This document shows, piece by piece, positions 26,916 through 40,489 of a DNA stretch of 64,000 bases. The stretch covers positions 42,803,501 through 42,867,500 of the forward strand of contig JAIOJX010000002.1 of assembly GCA_022376925.1 (NCBI GenBank). Direction: 5' to 3'. Source of the DNA: Tragulus kanchil. Lineage: Eukaryota; Chordata; Mammalia; Artiodactyla; Tragulidae. How positions within the stretch are numbered: the first letter of the stretch is position 1; each line of letters starts with the position of its first letter. Below the pieces are notes generated by a model. The model was not told the DNA's origin. It searched no databases and saw only the letters and a program-made list of their open reading frames with translations. Position numbers and translations under genes: made by a program.

Positions 26916-29195
26916 TAGCTTTGCATTTCTATTCCTTTCTTCCTTTTATTTTTTTTCTCACCATGTTTGTTAGTCTGTTGTGTTTTCATTGCTTTATTCC
27001 CCAGTTGGCACCTTGCTTTAGTTTTGTTTTCCAGTTTGTGCTTTAGTTAGTTTTATTTTTAACTAGTAGATATAATTTCTGATTTGCTTTGTTCACCGGG
27101 TCAATCTATTGTACTTTTTATTTTTTGGACTGTTTTTGGGTTTTTTTTTATGGCTATATATATGTGTGTGTTTATATTCCATTATTTTAGTCTTATTTGC
27201 CTGATTTTGTAACATCCATCTGTCTGGGATGCACCTTTTGTTTCTTGTTTTTGTGTGTTGGTTTTAATCCCATTTAATGCCATAATGAACCACCTCTCCA
27301 TGCCCAGAGATCAAGCCATGAGCCTCAGGAGTGGGAGTGCTGACTGCAAGACCTTAGACTAGCAGAGAACTCCTAACCCTAGGGGGTATTAATTTGTGAG
27401 AACTCCCACAAAGGCAACAACTTGTGTACAAGACCTGGCCTCACACAACAGCAAGCAGCATCCTGTGCAGGACACCTCACCCAAACAATAAAGAAGACAA
27501 AAACACAAACCCAGTCATTAACAGACAGGATTATCACTATACACAGCCCTGCCCATTAGATAAAAATAAATTCACCTCCTTCCACCAGAAGGCAGGCAAG
27601 CATAAGTCACACCCTATATACAAAGCTTACACAAAACCCCAGACCAACCTTTTGAGGGTAAAAACCATAAGGAAGACAGAATTCAACCTTGAAGCCTGGG
27701 AAAGAAGACTTCAAACATAATAAGATAAAAAATGAAAAGACAGAGAAATACTGCACAAAGGAACAACCTAGAAACACACAAGTCAAAATAAATGAAGAGG
27801 AAAAAAAACTACCTGAAAAAGAATTTACAATAATGATAGTAAAGACGATAAACAACCTCAAAAATTGAATGGAGAAAATTCAAGAATCAATTAACAAAGA
27901 CCTAGAAGAAATGAAAAACAGAGACAAACAACACAAATATTGAAATTAAAAATACTCTAGAAAGAATCAACACCAGAATATCTAAGGCAGAAGAACAGAT
28001 AAATGAGCTGGAAGATACAATGGTGGAAATAACTGCTTTAAAACAAAATAAAGGAAAAGCATGAAAAGAACTAAGAATAGTCTCATAGACCCCTGGGACA
28101 GTTTTAAATGAACCAACATTTGAATTATAGGTGTCCCAGAATAAGAATAGAAAAAGAAATGGTATGAAAAAATTTTTGAAGAGATGATAGTTGAAAACTT
28201 CCCCAACATGGGAAAGGAAATAGAAAACCAAATACAAAAGTGCAAAGAATTCCACACAGGATAAACCCGACAAGAAACACACCAAGACACATACAAATCA
28301 AACTAACAAAGACTAAACACAAAGAAAGAATATTAAAAGCAGCAAGGGAAAAGCAACAAGTAACATACAAGGGAAAACCCATTAACGGCTGTCATTCAGC
28401 AGAAACTCTACAGGCCTGAAGGGAATGGCAGGACATATTTAAAGTTTGAAAGAGAAAAATCTATAACCAGGAATTCTCTACCCTGCAAGGATCACATTCA
28501 CAATGATGGAGAAATCAAAAGCTTAACTGATAAGCAAAATTTAAGAGAATTTAGTACCATCAAAGCAGCTTTACAACAAGTATTAAAGGGACTTATATAG
28601 TAAAGAAAATACAAGAGAAGAAAAAGACCTACAAAAACAACCACAAACAATTATGACAATGGCAATAGGAACATATATATCAATAATTGCTTCAAATGTT
28701 AATAGATTAAATGCTTCAACCAAAAGATACACACTAGCTGAATGGATTTAAAAGTAAGACCTGTATCCATGCTGTCTACAAAAAACTTACTTCAGACCTA
28801 AAGACACACACAGACTGAAAGTTAGAAGATGGAAAAATATATTCCATGCAAGTGGAAATCAAAAGAAAGCTCAAGTAACAATCCTCATATCAGACAATAT
28901 AGACCTTAAAATAAAGAATATTACAAGAGATAATGAAGGATACTACATAATGATAGGGATCAATCCAAGAAGAAGACATAAAAATTTTAAATATCTGTGC
29001 ACCAACACAGGAGGACCTCAATACATAAGACAAACACTAACAGAGATAGAAGCTGACAGTAATACAATAAGAGTAGGGGACTTTAACACCAATGGACAGA
29101 TCATCAAAACATTAAATTAATAAGGAAACATAAGTCTTAAATGACACTTTAGGCCAGTAGATCTCATTGATATCATCAGGACATTCTATCCAAAT

Positions 29196-31506
29196 GTACA
29201 GTAATGCAGTTTCTTCTCAAGTGCACATGGAACACTCTCCAGTACAGACACATCTTGGTTCACAAATTAAAGCTCAGTAAATTTAAGATAACTGAAATCA
29301 TATCAAGCATATTTTCTGACCACAATGCTGTAAGACTAGGTACCAATTATAAGAAAAAGTTTTTCAAAATATAAACAGTTTATGGAAGAAATCAAGAGGA
29401 AATATTTTAAATTCCTAGAAACCAATGACAATGAAAACACGACAACTTAAAATCTATGCAATGCAGCAAAAACAGTTTTAAGAGAGAAGTTTATAGCCAT
29501 ACAATCCTACCTTAAGGAAAACATCGAATAGACAACATAACTTTACAGCTAAAACAGCTGAAAAAGAAGTAACAAACACCCCAAAGTTAGCAGAAGGAAA
29601 GAAATCATACAGATCAGAGCAGAAATAAATGAAAAAGAAATGAAAAAAGCAATAGTAAAGAGTAATAAAACTTAAAGATGCTTCTTTGAGAAGATAAAAT
29701 TAACAAACCATCAGCCAGAATGACTGCATAAAAGACGACTCAAATTAACAAAATTAGAAATGAAAAAGGAGAACTTATAATAGAAATACAAAGGGTTATG
29801 AGACTGTTATGTGAAACTACATGGCAATAAAACGGACAATCTAGAAGAAATGGATAGATTCTTGGAAAAGTTCAATCTTCTAAGGCTTAGCTATGAAAAA
29901 ATAGAAATTATGAACAACTCAATTATAAGCACTGAAATTAAAAATGTGATAAAAAAAATCTCTGCCTCCAAAAAAGCTAAGGGCCAGATTACAAGTGAAT
30001 TCTATTAAATATTTAGAGAAGCAGTAATGCCTATCCTTCAAAAACTCTTTCAAAAAATTGCAGAGAAAGGAACACTTCCAAAACCCTTCTACGAGGCCAC
30101 CATCACCCTGATACCGAAACCAGGTAAAGACAACACAAAAAGAGAACATTACAGACCAATATCATTGTTGAACATAGATGCAATTATCTCCAACAAAATT
30201 CTAACAAACAGAATTCAACACACATTAAAAAGATCATACACCATGATCAAGTTGGGTTAATGCCAGGATTCTTCAATATATGCAAATCAATCAATGTGAC
30301 ACACGAATTAACAAATTGAAAGATAAAACTATACAATAATCTCAATAGATACAGTATTTGCAGTTTCTTCTCAAGTGCACATGGAACACTCTCCAGTACA
30401 GACACATCTTGGTTCACAAATTAAAGCTCAGTAAATTTAAGAAAACTGAAATCATATCAAGCATATTTTCTGACCACAATGCTGTAAGACTAGGTACCAA
30501 TTATAAGAAAAAGTTTTTCAAAATATAAACAGTTTATGGAAGAAATCAAGAGGAAATATTTTAAATTCCTAGAAACCAATGACAATGAAAACACGACAAC
30601 TTAAAATCTATGCAATGCAGCAAAAACAGTTTTAAGAGAGAAGTTTATAGCCATACAATCCTACCTTAAGGAAAACATCGAATAGACAACATAACTTTAC
30701 AGCTAAAACAGCTGAAAAAGAAGTAACAAACACCCCAAAGTTAGCAGAAGGAAAGAAATCATACAGATCAGAGCAGAAATAAATGAAAAAGAAATGAAAA
30801 AAGCAATAGTAAAGAGTAATAAAACTTAAAGATGCTTCTTTGAGAAGATAAAATTAACAAACCATCAGCCAGAATGACTGCATAAAAGACGACTCAAATT
30901 AACAAAATTAGAAATGAAAAAGGAGAACTTATAATAGAAATACAAAGGGTTATGAGACTGTTATGTGAAACTACATGGCAATAAAACGGACAATCTAGAA
31001 GAAATGGATAGATTCTTGGAAAAGTTCAATCTTCTAAGGCTTAGCTATGAAAAAATAGAAATTATGAACAACTCAATTATAAGCACTGAAATTAAAAATG
31101 TGATAAAAAAAATCTCTGCCTCCAAAAAAGCTAAGGGCCAGATTACAAGTGAATTCTATTAAATATTTAGAGAAGCAGTAATGCCTATCCTTCAAAAACT
31201 CTTTCAAAAAATTGCAGAGAAAGGAACACTTCCAAAACCCTTCTACGAGGCCACCATCACCCTGATACCGAAACCAGGTAAAGACAACACAAAAAGAGAA
31301 CATTACAGACCAATATCATTGTTGAACATAGATGCAATTATCTCCAACAAAATTCTAACAAACAGAATTCAACACACATTAAAAAGATCATACACCATGA
31401 TCAAGTTGGGTTAATGCCAGGATTCTTCAATATATGCAAATCAATCAATGTGACACACCGAATTAACAAATTGAAAGATAAAACTATACAATAATCTCAA
31501 TAGATA
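29196..31506. repeat. Tandem duplication D9 (period 1154 bp)
   Basis: Copies are about 29196-30351 and 30350-31506. One C is gained near 31459 relative to 30304. The content is L1 ORF2 from the endonuclease into the reverse transcriptase. Confidence 0.95.
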
Positions 31507-32020
31507 GCATGAAAACCTATACTATCTTTTGTGAAAAAAATAGCTATTGTCATTGTGCTGTGAGAAAAGGGGATCCTGCAGGAGTGCTGTGCGACAGCCT
31601 GGAGGGGTAGGATGGGGGCATATACATGTGACTAATCTGGGATCATACATATCTGTAAACAACAAAACTCTGTAAAAGTAAAAAGTAAGAAAAAAAAAAG
31701 GCATAGAAGGAACCTATCCCAACACACTGAAGGCCATATATATGGTGAGCCTACAGCAAACATTACTGTCAATGATGAAAAACTGAAGGCATTCCCTATA
31801 AGATCAGGAACAAGACAAGGATACCCACTCTTACCACTATTGTTCAAAATAGTTTTGAAAGTCCTACCTATGGCAATCAGAGAAGAAAAAGAAATACAAC
31901 TAATCCACATCAGAAAGGAAGAAGTAAAAATCTGTTTGCATATGACATAATACTGTGCATAGAAAATCCTATGGATACTAGAAGAAAATTACTAAAGCTA
32001 GTCAGTGAATTTAGCAAAGT

Positions 32021-32096
32021 CAAAATCAATATACAGAAATCTCTTGTTTTCCTATATACAAAATCAATATACAGAAATCTCTTGTTTTCCTATATA
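32021..32096. repeat. 38-bp tandem repeat inside L1 ORF2
   Basis: Two perfect copies of a 38-bp unit starting CAAAATCAATATACAGAAAT (32021-32058 and 32059-32096). Thirty-eight is not a multiple of three, so it also shifts the ORF2 frame. Much shorter than D1-D20 and probably of a different origin. Confidence 0.9.
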
Positions 32097-32442
32097 CTAA
32101 CAATGAAAAGTCAAAAAAAATAAATTAAGGAAACAATCCCATTTACCACTGCAACAAAAAGAATAAAATATCTAGGAATAGGAACTAGAACAAAAATTCA
32201 CAAGTCATATGGAAACACAAAAGACTCTGAATAACCAAAGCAACCTTAAGAAGAAAGAATGAAATTAAAACACTTCCTAACACCATACACAAATACAAAC
32301 TCAAAATGGATTCATGATGTAAATGTAAGAACAGAAACTATAAAACTATTAGGGGAAAACATATGCAGAACATAAATCATAGCATAATTAAACACAGTGC
32401 AGGGAACTATTTTCAATATCATGAATAAACAATCATGAGAAA

Positions 32443-32472
32443 GTATATATATATGTGTGTGTGTGTGTGTAT
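32443..32472. repeat. (TA)n(TG)n microsatellite
   Basis: Alternating TA then TG dinucleotides within the L1 3' UTR. Confidence 0.9.
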
Positions 32473-32550
32473 GCATAACTGAATCACTTTGCTATGCAAA
32501 AGAAACTAACACAATATGGTAAATCAATTATACTTCAATAAAAGAAAATT

Positions 32551-33480
32551 GAATACTGACACAGAAACAGATACATAAGATCAATGGGCTAGAACAGAGG
32601 GCCCAGAAATGAGCCCAGAACTTATGGTCATTTAATCTACCACAAAGGAAACAACAATATACAACTGAGGAAAGAAAGTCTTTTCAGAAAAGAAAGTGGT
32701 GCTGGAAAAACTGGACAGCTACATGTAAAACAATGAAAGTAGAACATTCTCTAATACCATACACAAAAAATAAACTCAAGATGGTTTAAAGACCTGAAGA
32801 TTGGAAACCATGAAACTCCGAGAAGAAAATATAAGTGAAACTCTCTCTGACATAAATCGTAGCAATATTTTTTGAATCTGTCTCCTAAAGGCAATGATAT
32901 AAAAGCAAAAATAAACAAATAGGCCCAATTAAACTTATCAAACTTAAAAGTTTATGCATAATGAAGAAAACCATTGACAAAATTAAAAGATAAGCTACTG
33001 ATAGTAGAAAATATTTGAAAATGATATGACCAATAAGGAGTTCATATCCAAACTATATAAACAGTTCATACAACTCAACATCAAAACACAAACAACCCAT
33101 TCTAAAAATGGCAAGAACACCTGAATAGATATTTATCCAAAGAAGACATACATATGGCCAACTGGTACATGAAAAGATGCTCAACACTGCTAATCATCAG
33201 AGAAAGGCAAATCAAAGTTACAATGTGATATCATCTCATATTTGTCTATTGGCTAATATCTAATGGCTATTATGGAAAAGAACACAAAATAACAAATATT
33301 ACTGAGGATGTAAAGAAAAGGAAACCCTGATACATTTTTGGTGGGAATACAAATAGGTGCCGCTATTGTGAAAGACAGAATGGAGAGTTCTCAAAAAATT
33401 AAAATCACAACTACACCATAAGACCCAGTAATTCCATTTCTGAGTAAGGAGAAAATCCTTGTACATTTTATGTCTGATAA
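32551..33480 (+). mobile_element. L1 fragment, 3' half of ORF2
   Basis: A separate L1 piece covering ORF2 sequence also present before 24266 (GTGGTGCTGGAAAAACTGGA near 32696). It is therefore a different element from its neighbours. Confidence 0.75.
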
Positions 33481-33548
33481 GAGTCTAGTAGCTAACATTA
33501 TATAATTGATAATGGTCATATCTACTATCTAATAAATATGTAGATATC

Positions 33549-33613
33549 TATCGCACATGTATGTGTATGTACATACACACATATATATGTAGATACACAC
33601 GTGTATCATATAT

Positions 33614-33655
<42 letters not shown>

Positions 33656-33657
33656 AT
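33549..33657. repeat. (TA)n/(TG)n/(CA)n microsatellite cluster
   Basis: Alternating purine-pyrimidine DNA with a pure TA run at about 33622-33646 flanked by TG and CA steps. Confidence 0.9.
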
Positions 33658-33719
33658 TGGAAGAGAGAGAAGAGGAGGAAGGCATAAGGGAAGTGAAAAA
33701 GGGCAGGAGTGAACAGATG

Positions 33720-33955
33720 AGGGTCTAGTATTCAGAACTCTTTAAAACTCAACAAAACAAAAGGAAACAACTCTATTAAAATACAGTCAAAGGATATGAA
33801 TAGACATTTCTCCAAAGAAGAAATACAAATAGCCAATGATGGGTATCAGGTTTCTTTGAGGGTGATAAAAATGTTCTGGAATTAGACAGTGGTGATGGTT
33901 GCATGATGTACATTTATAATGGTTTAATTGATGAGTTTTACTTCAGTAAAAAAGA
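33720..33955 (+). mobile_element. Old L1 3' fragment
   Basis: Contains ATAGACATTTCTCCAAAGAA and a tail ending in TTACTTCAGTAAAAAAG, typical of mammalian L1 3' ends. Confidence 0.65.
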
Positions 33956-34915
33956 AGAAACAGGAAACCTAAGAATTGCAAAGGATGTTTCTAGATAAAA
34001 ACAGTGAAATCCATTCCACGATAACAGCTTTACAGCAGTAATGAAGAGTAATTAATCCATATTGGAACTAGATAATGGTGGATTCTAAAAGGAAAGTCAT
34101 CAATCTCCAGGGGAAAAATTAATAATTCATATATCTGACCATAAAGAAAATATAGGCAAGTTGGAGTAATTGATGGCCAAAGGTAACAATAGTTATACAG
34201 AAGAACAAAGTGAACGTGAGTTCCAGGAAAAAGGATGGACTGTATGAAACAGATATGCACCCCTCAACTAAACAACTATATTTATATAGTCATATAATAT
34301 AAAGAGTGATAATACTCTAACTTAAACCTACTATGTGGTGGAAAGGGGGTAGATGAAAGAGCTGAAGAAATGAGGGGACAGATGTGGAAGACACAGTCCT
34401 CATTTTCCAAAAGAGGTTGTCAAAATATACTATATAAGTTCCAGCCAATGAGACATTAAGTGCAAGTTATATATGCACAGTTTCTGAGTCATAGTTTTAA
34501 GAACTTTCTTCCTCCTTTCTTCCTTCCTTCCTTATGGCTAGAAAGAGAGTATGATGACTGGAGCAGAGGCATGCATCTTGGGTAGTAAGAGAGAAGCCAT
34601 GTATTAAAGATGGTAAAGTCACAGGACAGTTTAGTACTGTGGCTAGTAGCAACTTCAGAGAACAGAATTAATATGCCAGCTTAAAATTTTACGTGATACA
34701 GGAGATACAGAAATAAACTTCTATCTTGTTTGTCACTGTAAATTATAGTCTCCTCTTTGGAGCAGTCAAACCTACAAGCTGTAATATACAGAAATCAACC
34801 AAAAGAATATAATAAAATTTCTTATGTACATAAGATTTGCAGCTATGCAAGTATTAACTTTACATAAATGCTAAGACTCTCTTTATGAAAGTTGGTAATT
34901 ATGGTAAAATTTTAC
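33956..34915. other. C8orf88 intron 4, distal part
   Basis: Non-repetitive AT-rich intron next to exon 4 with a short CTTC-rich tract near 34505-34535. No gene or element recognised. Confidence 0.5.
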
Positions 34916-34988
34916 CTTTTTTAACTGGAGACTGATGTTGTTGTTCATTAAGACCTTGAGAAAACGCTTGCATTCCATTCGTCTTACA
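34916..34988 (-). CDS. C8orf88: C8orf88 exon 4
   Basis: A 73-nt exon reading CKTNGMQAFSQGLNEQQHQS then PVKK, plus the first base of a Glu codon. The acceptor AG is at 34990-34989 after a pyrimidine stretch and the donor GT is at 34915-34914. The donor continues GTAAAAT, which is weaker than the donors of the other exons. The residues match the human protein as I remember it, where the Gln stretch is QQQQ rather than QQHQ. It is outside the duplicated blocks. An L1 fragment begins only ~55 bp upstream in transcription direction (35043-35395). Confidence 0.9.
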
Positions 34989-35042
34989 CTATGGATAGAA
35001 GGAAAAAAAATATACTTTTTATCTAAGGTTTTAGAATTTTAT

Positions 35043-35395
35043 ATAACACTTTGTTTTTTAAACCAATTTGAGTTTATTCTGTAAGTGTTGTTAGGGAGTG
35101 TTCTAATTTCATTTTTTTACATGCAGCTGTCCAGTTTTCCCAGCATCATTTGTTAAAAAGACTTTTTTCTCCAACCTATAGTCTTGTCTCCTTTGTCATA
35201 GATTAGGTGACCATGGGTGCCTGGGCTTATCTCTGGGCTTTCTATCCTGTTCCATTGAGCTGTGTTTTTGTGCCAGTATCATACTGTTTTGATGACTGTA
35301 GCTTGTAATATAGTCTGAAGTCAGGGTGATTAATTCCTCCAACTCCATTTTTCTTTCTCAAGACTGTTTTGACTATTTGGGTCTTTTGTTTTTCA
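35043..35395 (-). mobile_element. L1 ORF2 fragment next to exon 4
   Basis: Reverse complement of L1 ORF2 (CCAATTTGAGTTTATTCTGT and CAGTTTTCCCAGCATCATTT). It starts ~55 bp upstream of the exon 4 acceptor in transcription direction. Confidence 0.85.
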
Positions 35396-37772
35396 TAACA
35401 AATTGTGTGTGTGTTAGTTAACCTGATCGTGGTAATCATATCACAATGTGTATGTATAGCAAATCATCAGGTTGTATACCATTTAAAAAATCATGTTGTG
35501 CCGCCTAAATATATTCAATTTGTATTTGTCAACATATCTAAATAATATTAAAAAAGAAAATTTACTCTATCATGCCTCCACACATTAACTACTGAAAATG
35601 TAGATGATTTTGAATCTATCATAGCATCTAAGAAAATACACCTACTAAAATTTCATAAAGTGTTTACGTCATTTAATTGTCATAGTCTTACAAGGAATTA
35701 AGGCAAATATTGTGATCACCATGTTACAGGCAAGGGAGTTCAAGGTAAAAAGTGTTTAGTAACAAACTCAAAAGTATACAGGCAAGAGGTAGTTGAGACA
35801 GCTTTTGAAACTCAGGGATACTGCATATAGTTACAAGGATATGCATCTAAAGGGGCACTGCTGACAGAATGGACATGGCAGATTTCCTACCAGATGGCAG
35901 TCAAGTATCTTACTCTAACAAGATCTGCATTTTTGTATAATTTTCTGTTCCTCTTCTTGTAAAGGCACCAAATGGGTGGCAGAAGTCTTTTAAAACCCAC
36001 TCATTTAACAAAAACCTACTGATTTTACTACATGACTAACATTGTGCTTAGTACTGGGAATACAAAGATGAGCATGACATCCCAGTATTTGTTTTTGGAG
36101 GATTCACAAACTAAAAGGTAGGAGAAAAATAAAATACTAAATCACAATTAAACTTGAAAAGTCCTCTAACTAAAGACATGCAGGAAGTGCAGTGGAAGGA
36201 AGGGGCATCAGACCTTACTTGGACATGTCAGGAAAGGCTTTACATAAGAAGTAGTGCCTCTAAACATCACTTTTACAATTAACAGGAGTTACAGCTGGAT
36301 GACTACTGAAAAACATGTGTATATTGAAGGAAATCAGTCTTGATCTGGAAAGCATCGTACAAAGTGGCTAGTTTAAAGAATGGAAAAGTTGAATAAGTTG
36401 CCTTAAGTAAGGCAAAACAAACACCAGGATTTTCCCCCCAAGTCAAGGCACTTTGCAGTTTGTAGTAAAATATCCAATTGCATACCCAGATATTCTATTT
36501 AGCCTCTTCATTTACTAGCAGAAAGATTTCCAGCCCTCTCACTCATCTTAAACAAATATATATACCCCCACGATCTTTGACTATTGGTTTTTATACAAAT
36601 TGTGTGTGTTAGTTAACCTGATCGTGGTAATCATATCACAATGTGTATGTATAGCAAATCATCAGGTTGTATACCATTTAAAAAATCATGTTGTGCCGCC
36701 TAAATATATTCAATTTGTATTTGTCAACATATCTAAATAATATTAAAAAAGAAAATTTACTCTATCATGCCTCCACACATTAACTACTGAAAATGTAGAT
36801 GATTTTGAATCTATCATAGCATCTAAGAAAATACACCTACTAAAATTTCATAAAGTGTTTACGTCATTTAATTGTCATAGTCTTACAAGGAATTAAGGCA
36901 AATATTGTGATCACCATGTTACAGGCAAGGGAGTTCAAGGTAAAAAGTGTTTAGTAACAAACTCAAAAGTATACAGGCAAGAGGTAGTTGAGACAGCTTT
37001 TGAAACTCAGGGATACTGCATATAGTTACAAGGATATGCATCTAAAGGGGCACTGCTGACAGAATGGACATGGCAGATTTCCTACCAGATGGCAGTCAAG
37101 TATCTTACTCTAACAAGATCTGCATTTTTGTATAATTTTCTGTTCCTCTTCTTGTAAAGGCACCAAATGGGTGGCAGAAGTCTTTTAAAACCCACTCATT
37201 TAACAAAAACCTACTGATTTTACTACATGACTAACATTGTGCTTAGTACTGGGAATACAAAGATGAGCATGACATCCCAGTATTTGTTTTTGGAGGATTC
37301 ACAAACTAAAAGGTAGGAGAAAAATAAAATACTAAATCACAATTAAACTTGAAAAGTCCTCTAACTAAAGACATGCAGGAAGTGCAGTGGAAGGAAGGGG
37401 CATCAGACCTTACTTGGACATGTCAGGAAAGGCTTTACATAAGAAGTAGTGCCTCTAAACATCACTTTTACAATTAACAGGAGTTACAGCTGGATGACTA
37501 CTGAAAAACATGTGTATATTGAAGGAAATCAGTCTTGATCTGGAAAGCATGGTACAAAGTGGCTAGTTTAAAGAATGGAAAAAGTTGAATAAGTTGCCTT
37601 AAGTAAGGCAAAACAAACACCAGGATTTTCCCCCCAAGTCAAGGCACTTTGCAGTTTGTAGTAAAATATCCAATTGCATACCCAGATATTCTATTTAGCC
37701 TCTTCATTTTTCTAGCAGAAAGATTTCCAGCCCCTCTCACTCATCTTAAACAAATATATATACCCCCACGAT
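35365..37772. repeat. Tandem duplication D10 (period ~1197 bp)
   Basis: Copies are about 35365-36574 and 36575-37772. The first ~30 bases of the right copy lack ~12 bases; further on there are a few single-base changes (for example near 36357/37550). The content is non-repetitive intron of C8orf88 plus the edge of an L1 fragment. Confidence 0.95.
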
Positions 37773-38000
37773 AAGGAAGGAGAACAGGAAGAGACAAATT
37801 CATATCAATACCCATTTTTAGAGTGAAAACTTAGAGTAAGATTTATAAACAATGTCAAAAAACAAAACATAAACAAGAGAATTACTCTTAAAGATCTAGT
37901 TTCTGTAGTGTTAAAGAGCTCCTAGGAAACAATGGAGCCTATAAAAAAAATGAGCAAAGGCCATAAATTAGTAAATACAGATGAAAGGAAATTCATATTA
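35400..38000. other. C8orf88 intron 3, non-repetitive
   Basis: No element recognised apart from D10 and the start of D11. No credible coding frame. Confidence 0.5.
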
Positions 38001-39944
38001 CCATAAACAGATAAAAAATAGCCACAAATTCTTGACATTCTTTCTTCTGTTGAATCTGAGCAAGATCTGTGACTACTCGAGACCATTCTAAAATGACAGA
38101 CAGACCACTGCTAGTTTGTAGGCCTTAGTCTTGAAACCCAGACATGGTGTTATAAAGAACCCAAGCCATTTGGACAGGCCATTTGTAGGTACTACCTCCA
38201 GTCTACAGTGGCAGCGAAATGCTAAACAAAGAGCCAGCATCAACTACCAGACATGTGACTGAGCCTTTGGGTCATCCAGTCCAATCAAGACTTTTAAAGC
38301 ACTCCAGGCCTCGATGCTATCCGACAGCAACCACATTATTAAGAAATGGCCACCTAAAACCATTAGGCCCACAGACCTGTGAAAGATAAGTTGCTGTTAA
38401 GTCAAAGTTTTCAAGTAATTTTTTATGAGGTAATAATAAAAAAATAGATTAAAACAAGTTGTTCAGACAGAAGGAAGATGATACTAGACATAAACATGTA
38501 TTTAAACACAGAAATTAAGAGTGCTGGAAAAGAATAAATGAAGGTAAAATAAAATTCATTCTTCTATTTTTAAAAATTATTTTAAAAGGTACTATACAAC
38601 CTATGGCTGATTCAGGTAGATGTGGGGTAGTAAACCACAAGACTCTGTAGAAAATAAAAAAAATTTAAAAAGTTTAAAAAGGTACTGTAAGCAAAGATAG
38701 TAACAATGTATTTGTATATTTATAGCACAAGCTAAAGTAAAATTATGACAATAGAGGAAAACAGGAGAGAATATGCTACAAAAAGGTTACGACAAGTAAG
38801 TTTAGCAAGGTCAATATGCAAAAATCAATAGTATTTCTGTATTCTAGCATCCAAAATGTGGAATTTAAAATTCATATCAATACCCATTTTTAGAGTGAAA
38901 ACTTAGAGTAAGATTTATAAACAATGTCAAAAAACAAAACATAAACAAGAGAATTACTCTTAAAGATCTAGTTTCTGTAGTGTTAAAGAGCTCCTAGGAA
39001 ACAATGGAGCCTATAAAAAAAATGAGCAAAGGCCATAAATTAGTAAATACAGATGAAAGGAAATTCATATTACCATAAACAGATAAAAAATAGCCACAAA
39101 TTCTTGACATTCTTTCTTCTGTTGAATCTGAGCAAGATCTGTGACTACTCGAGACCATTCTAAAATGACAGACAGACCACTGCTAGTTTGTAGGCCTTAG
39201 TCTTGAAACCCAGACATGGTGTTATAAAGAACCCAAGCCATTTGGACAGGCCATTTGTAGGTACTACCTCCAGTCTACAGTGGCAGCGAAATGCTAAACA
39301 AAGAGCCAGCATCAACTACCAGACATGTGACTGAGCCTTTGGGTCATCCAGTCCAATCAAGACTTTTAAAGCACTCCAGGCCTCGATGCTATCCGACAGC
39401 AACCACATTATTAAGAAATGGCCACCTAAAACCATTAGGCCCACAGACCTGTGAAAGATAAGTTGCTGTTAAGTCAAAGTTTTCAAGTAATTTTTTATGA
39501 GGTAATAATAAAAAAATAGATTAAAACAAGTTGTTCAGACAGAAGGAAGATGATACTAGACATAAACATGTATTTAAACACAGAAATTAAGAGTGCTGGA
39601 AAAGAATAAATGAAGGTAAAATAAAATTCATTCTTCTATTTTTAAAAATTATTTTAAAAGGTACTATACAACCTATGGCTGATTCAGGTAGATGTGGGGT
39701 AGTAAACCACAAGACTCTGTAGAAAATAAAAAAAATTTAAAAAGTTTAAAAAGGTACTGTAAGCAAAGATAGTAACAATGTATTTGTATATTTATAGCAC
39801 AAGCTAAAGTAAAATTATGACAATAGAGGAAAACAGGAGAGAATATGCTACAAAAAGGTTACGACAAGTAAGTTTAGCAAGGTCAATATGCAAAAATCAA
39901 TAGTATTTCTGTATTCTAGCATCCAAAATGTGGAATTTAAAATT
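37796..39944. repeat. Tandem duplication D11 (period 1072 bp)
   Basis: Copies are 37796-38872 and 38868-39944 with AAATT shared at the joint. No differences seen. The content is intron with an MLT1-like LTR remnant. Confidence 0.95.
38020..38400. mobile_element. Possible MLT1-type LTR remnant
   Basis: The order of GTGACTGAGCCTTTGGGTCA, CCAATCAAGAC, CAGGCCTCGATGCTATCCGA and CCCACAGACCTGTGAAAGAT resembles an ancient MLT1 (ERVL-MaLR) LTR, but divergence is high. No coding part. The duplicate is at ~39092-39472. Confidence 0.4.
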
Positions 39945-40082
39945 TACAAAAAAACCCACTTACAATACTATCAAAAAATACAAAATACTTTTAAGTTTGA
40001 CAAAAGATGTTTAAGATCCCTATGCTGAAAAACACAAAGCACAGAGAGAAATATCTTGTTAATGGATCAGAAGATGCAATTT

Positions 40083-40437
40083 CTTTTTTTTTTTTTAAAG
40101 ATTTATTTATTTATCTATTTATTTTGGGGGGTGGGGTGAGGCAGGGGTGGGGGGGGGGGGGGGGGGGGGCGGGGGGGCCACTTCTACTGGTCTTTCATTT
40201 ATCTATTTTCATCCATCTTTGTTCTTTGGCCCGTGTGGGCTTCCCATCATGGTGGCCTCTGTTGTCGCAGAGCACCAGCTCTGGGCGCATGCGCTCCAGC
40301 ACTTTGGCAAGGTAATTGGATACATGGGTCCAGCTGCTCCGCAGCGCACATGGGATCTTTCCAGGCCAGGGCTCGAACCAGTGCCCCTTGTACTGCAAGG
40401 CAGTGTCCTTACCCACTGGACCACCAGGGAAGCCCAG
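40083..40437 (-). mobile_element. CHR-type SINE, minus strand (left copy, poly-G error)
   Basis: Runs from an A/T-rich tail through a G-rich segment to CACCAGGGAAGCCC, with the B box in reverse (GGCTCGAACC). Flanks share AGAAGAT(G/T)CAAT. The G-rich part is an almost pure G run of about 20 bases followed by CGGGGGGG, unlike the second copy. Confidence 0.9.
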
Positions 40438-40489
40438 AAGATTCAATATTAAGATGATAATTCTTTTCAAATAAATGTTGAAACAATCA

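Larger units (their letters stand above)
24267..32550 (+). mobile_element. Long artiodactyl L1, plus strand, decayed
   Basis: Starts with an artiodactyl L1 5' UTR (GGAATACACCTTCAGACACA at ~24331), has ORF1 remnants around 27730-28600, endonuclease and reverse-transcriptase remnants around 28800-31950 and a 3' end near 32545 (TTATACTTCAATAAAAGAAA). The RT part can be seen at 30027-30260 ([20 protein letters not shown]). All frames contain stops and frameshifts. D8 and D9 duplicate ~2.2 kb. Confidence 0.88.
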
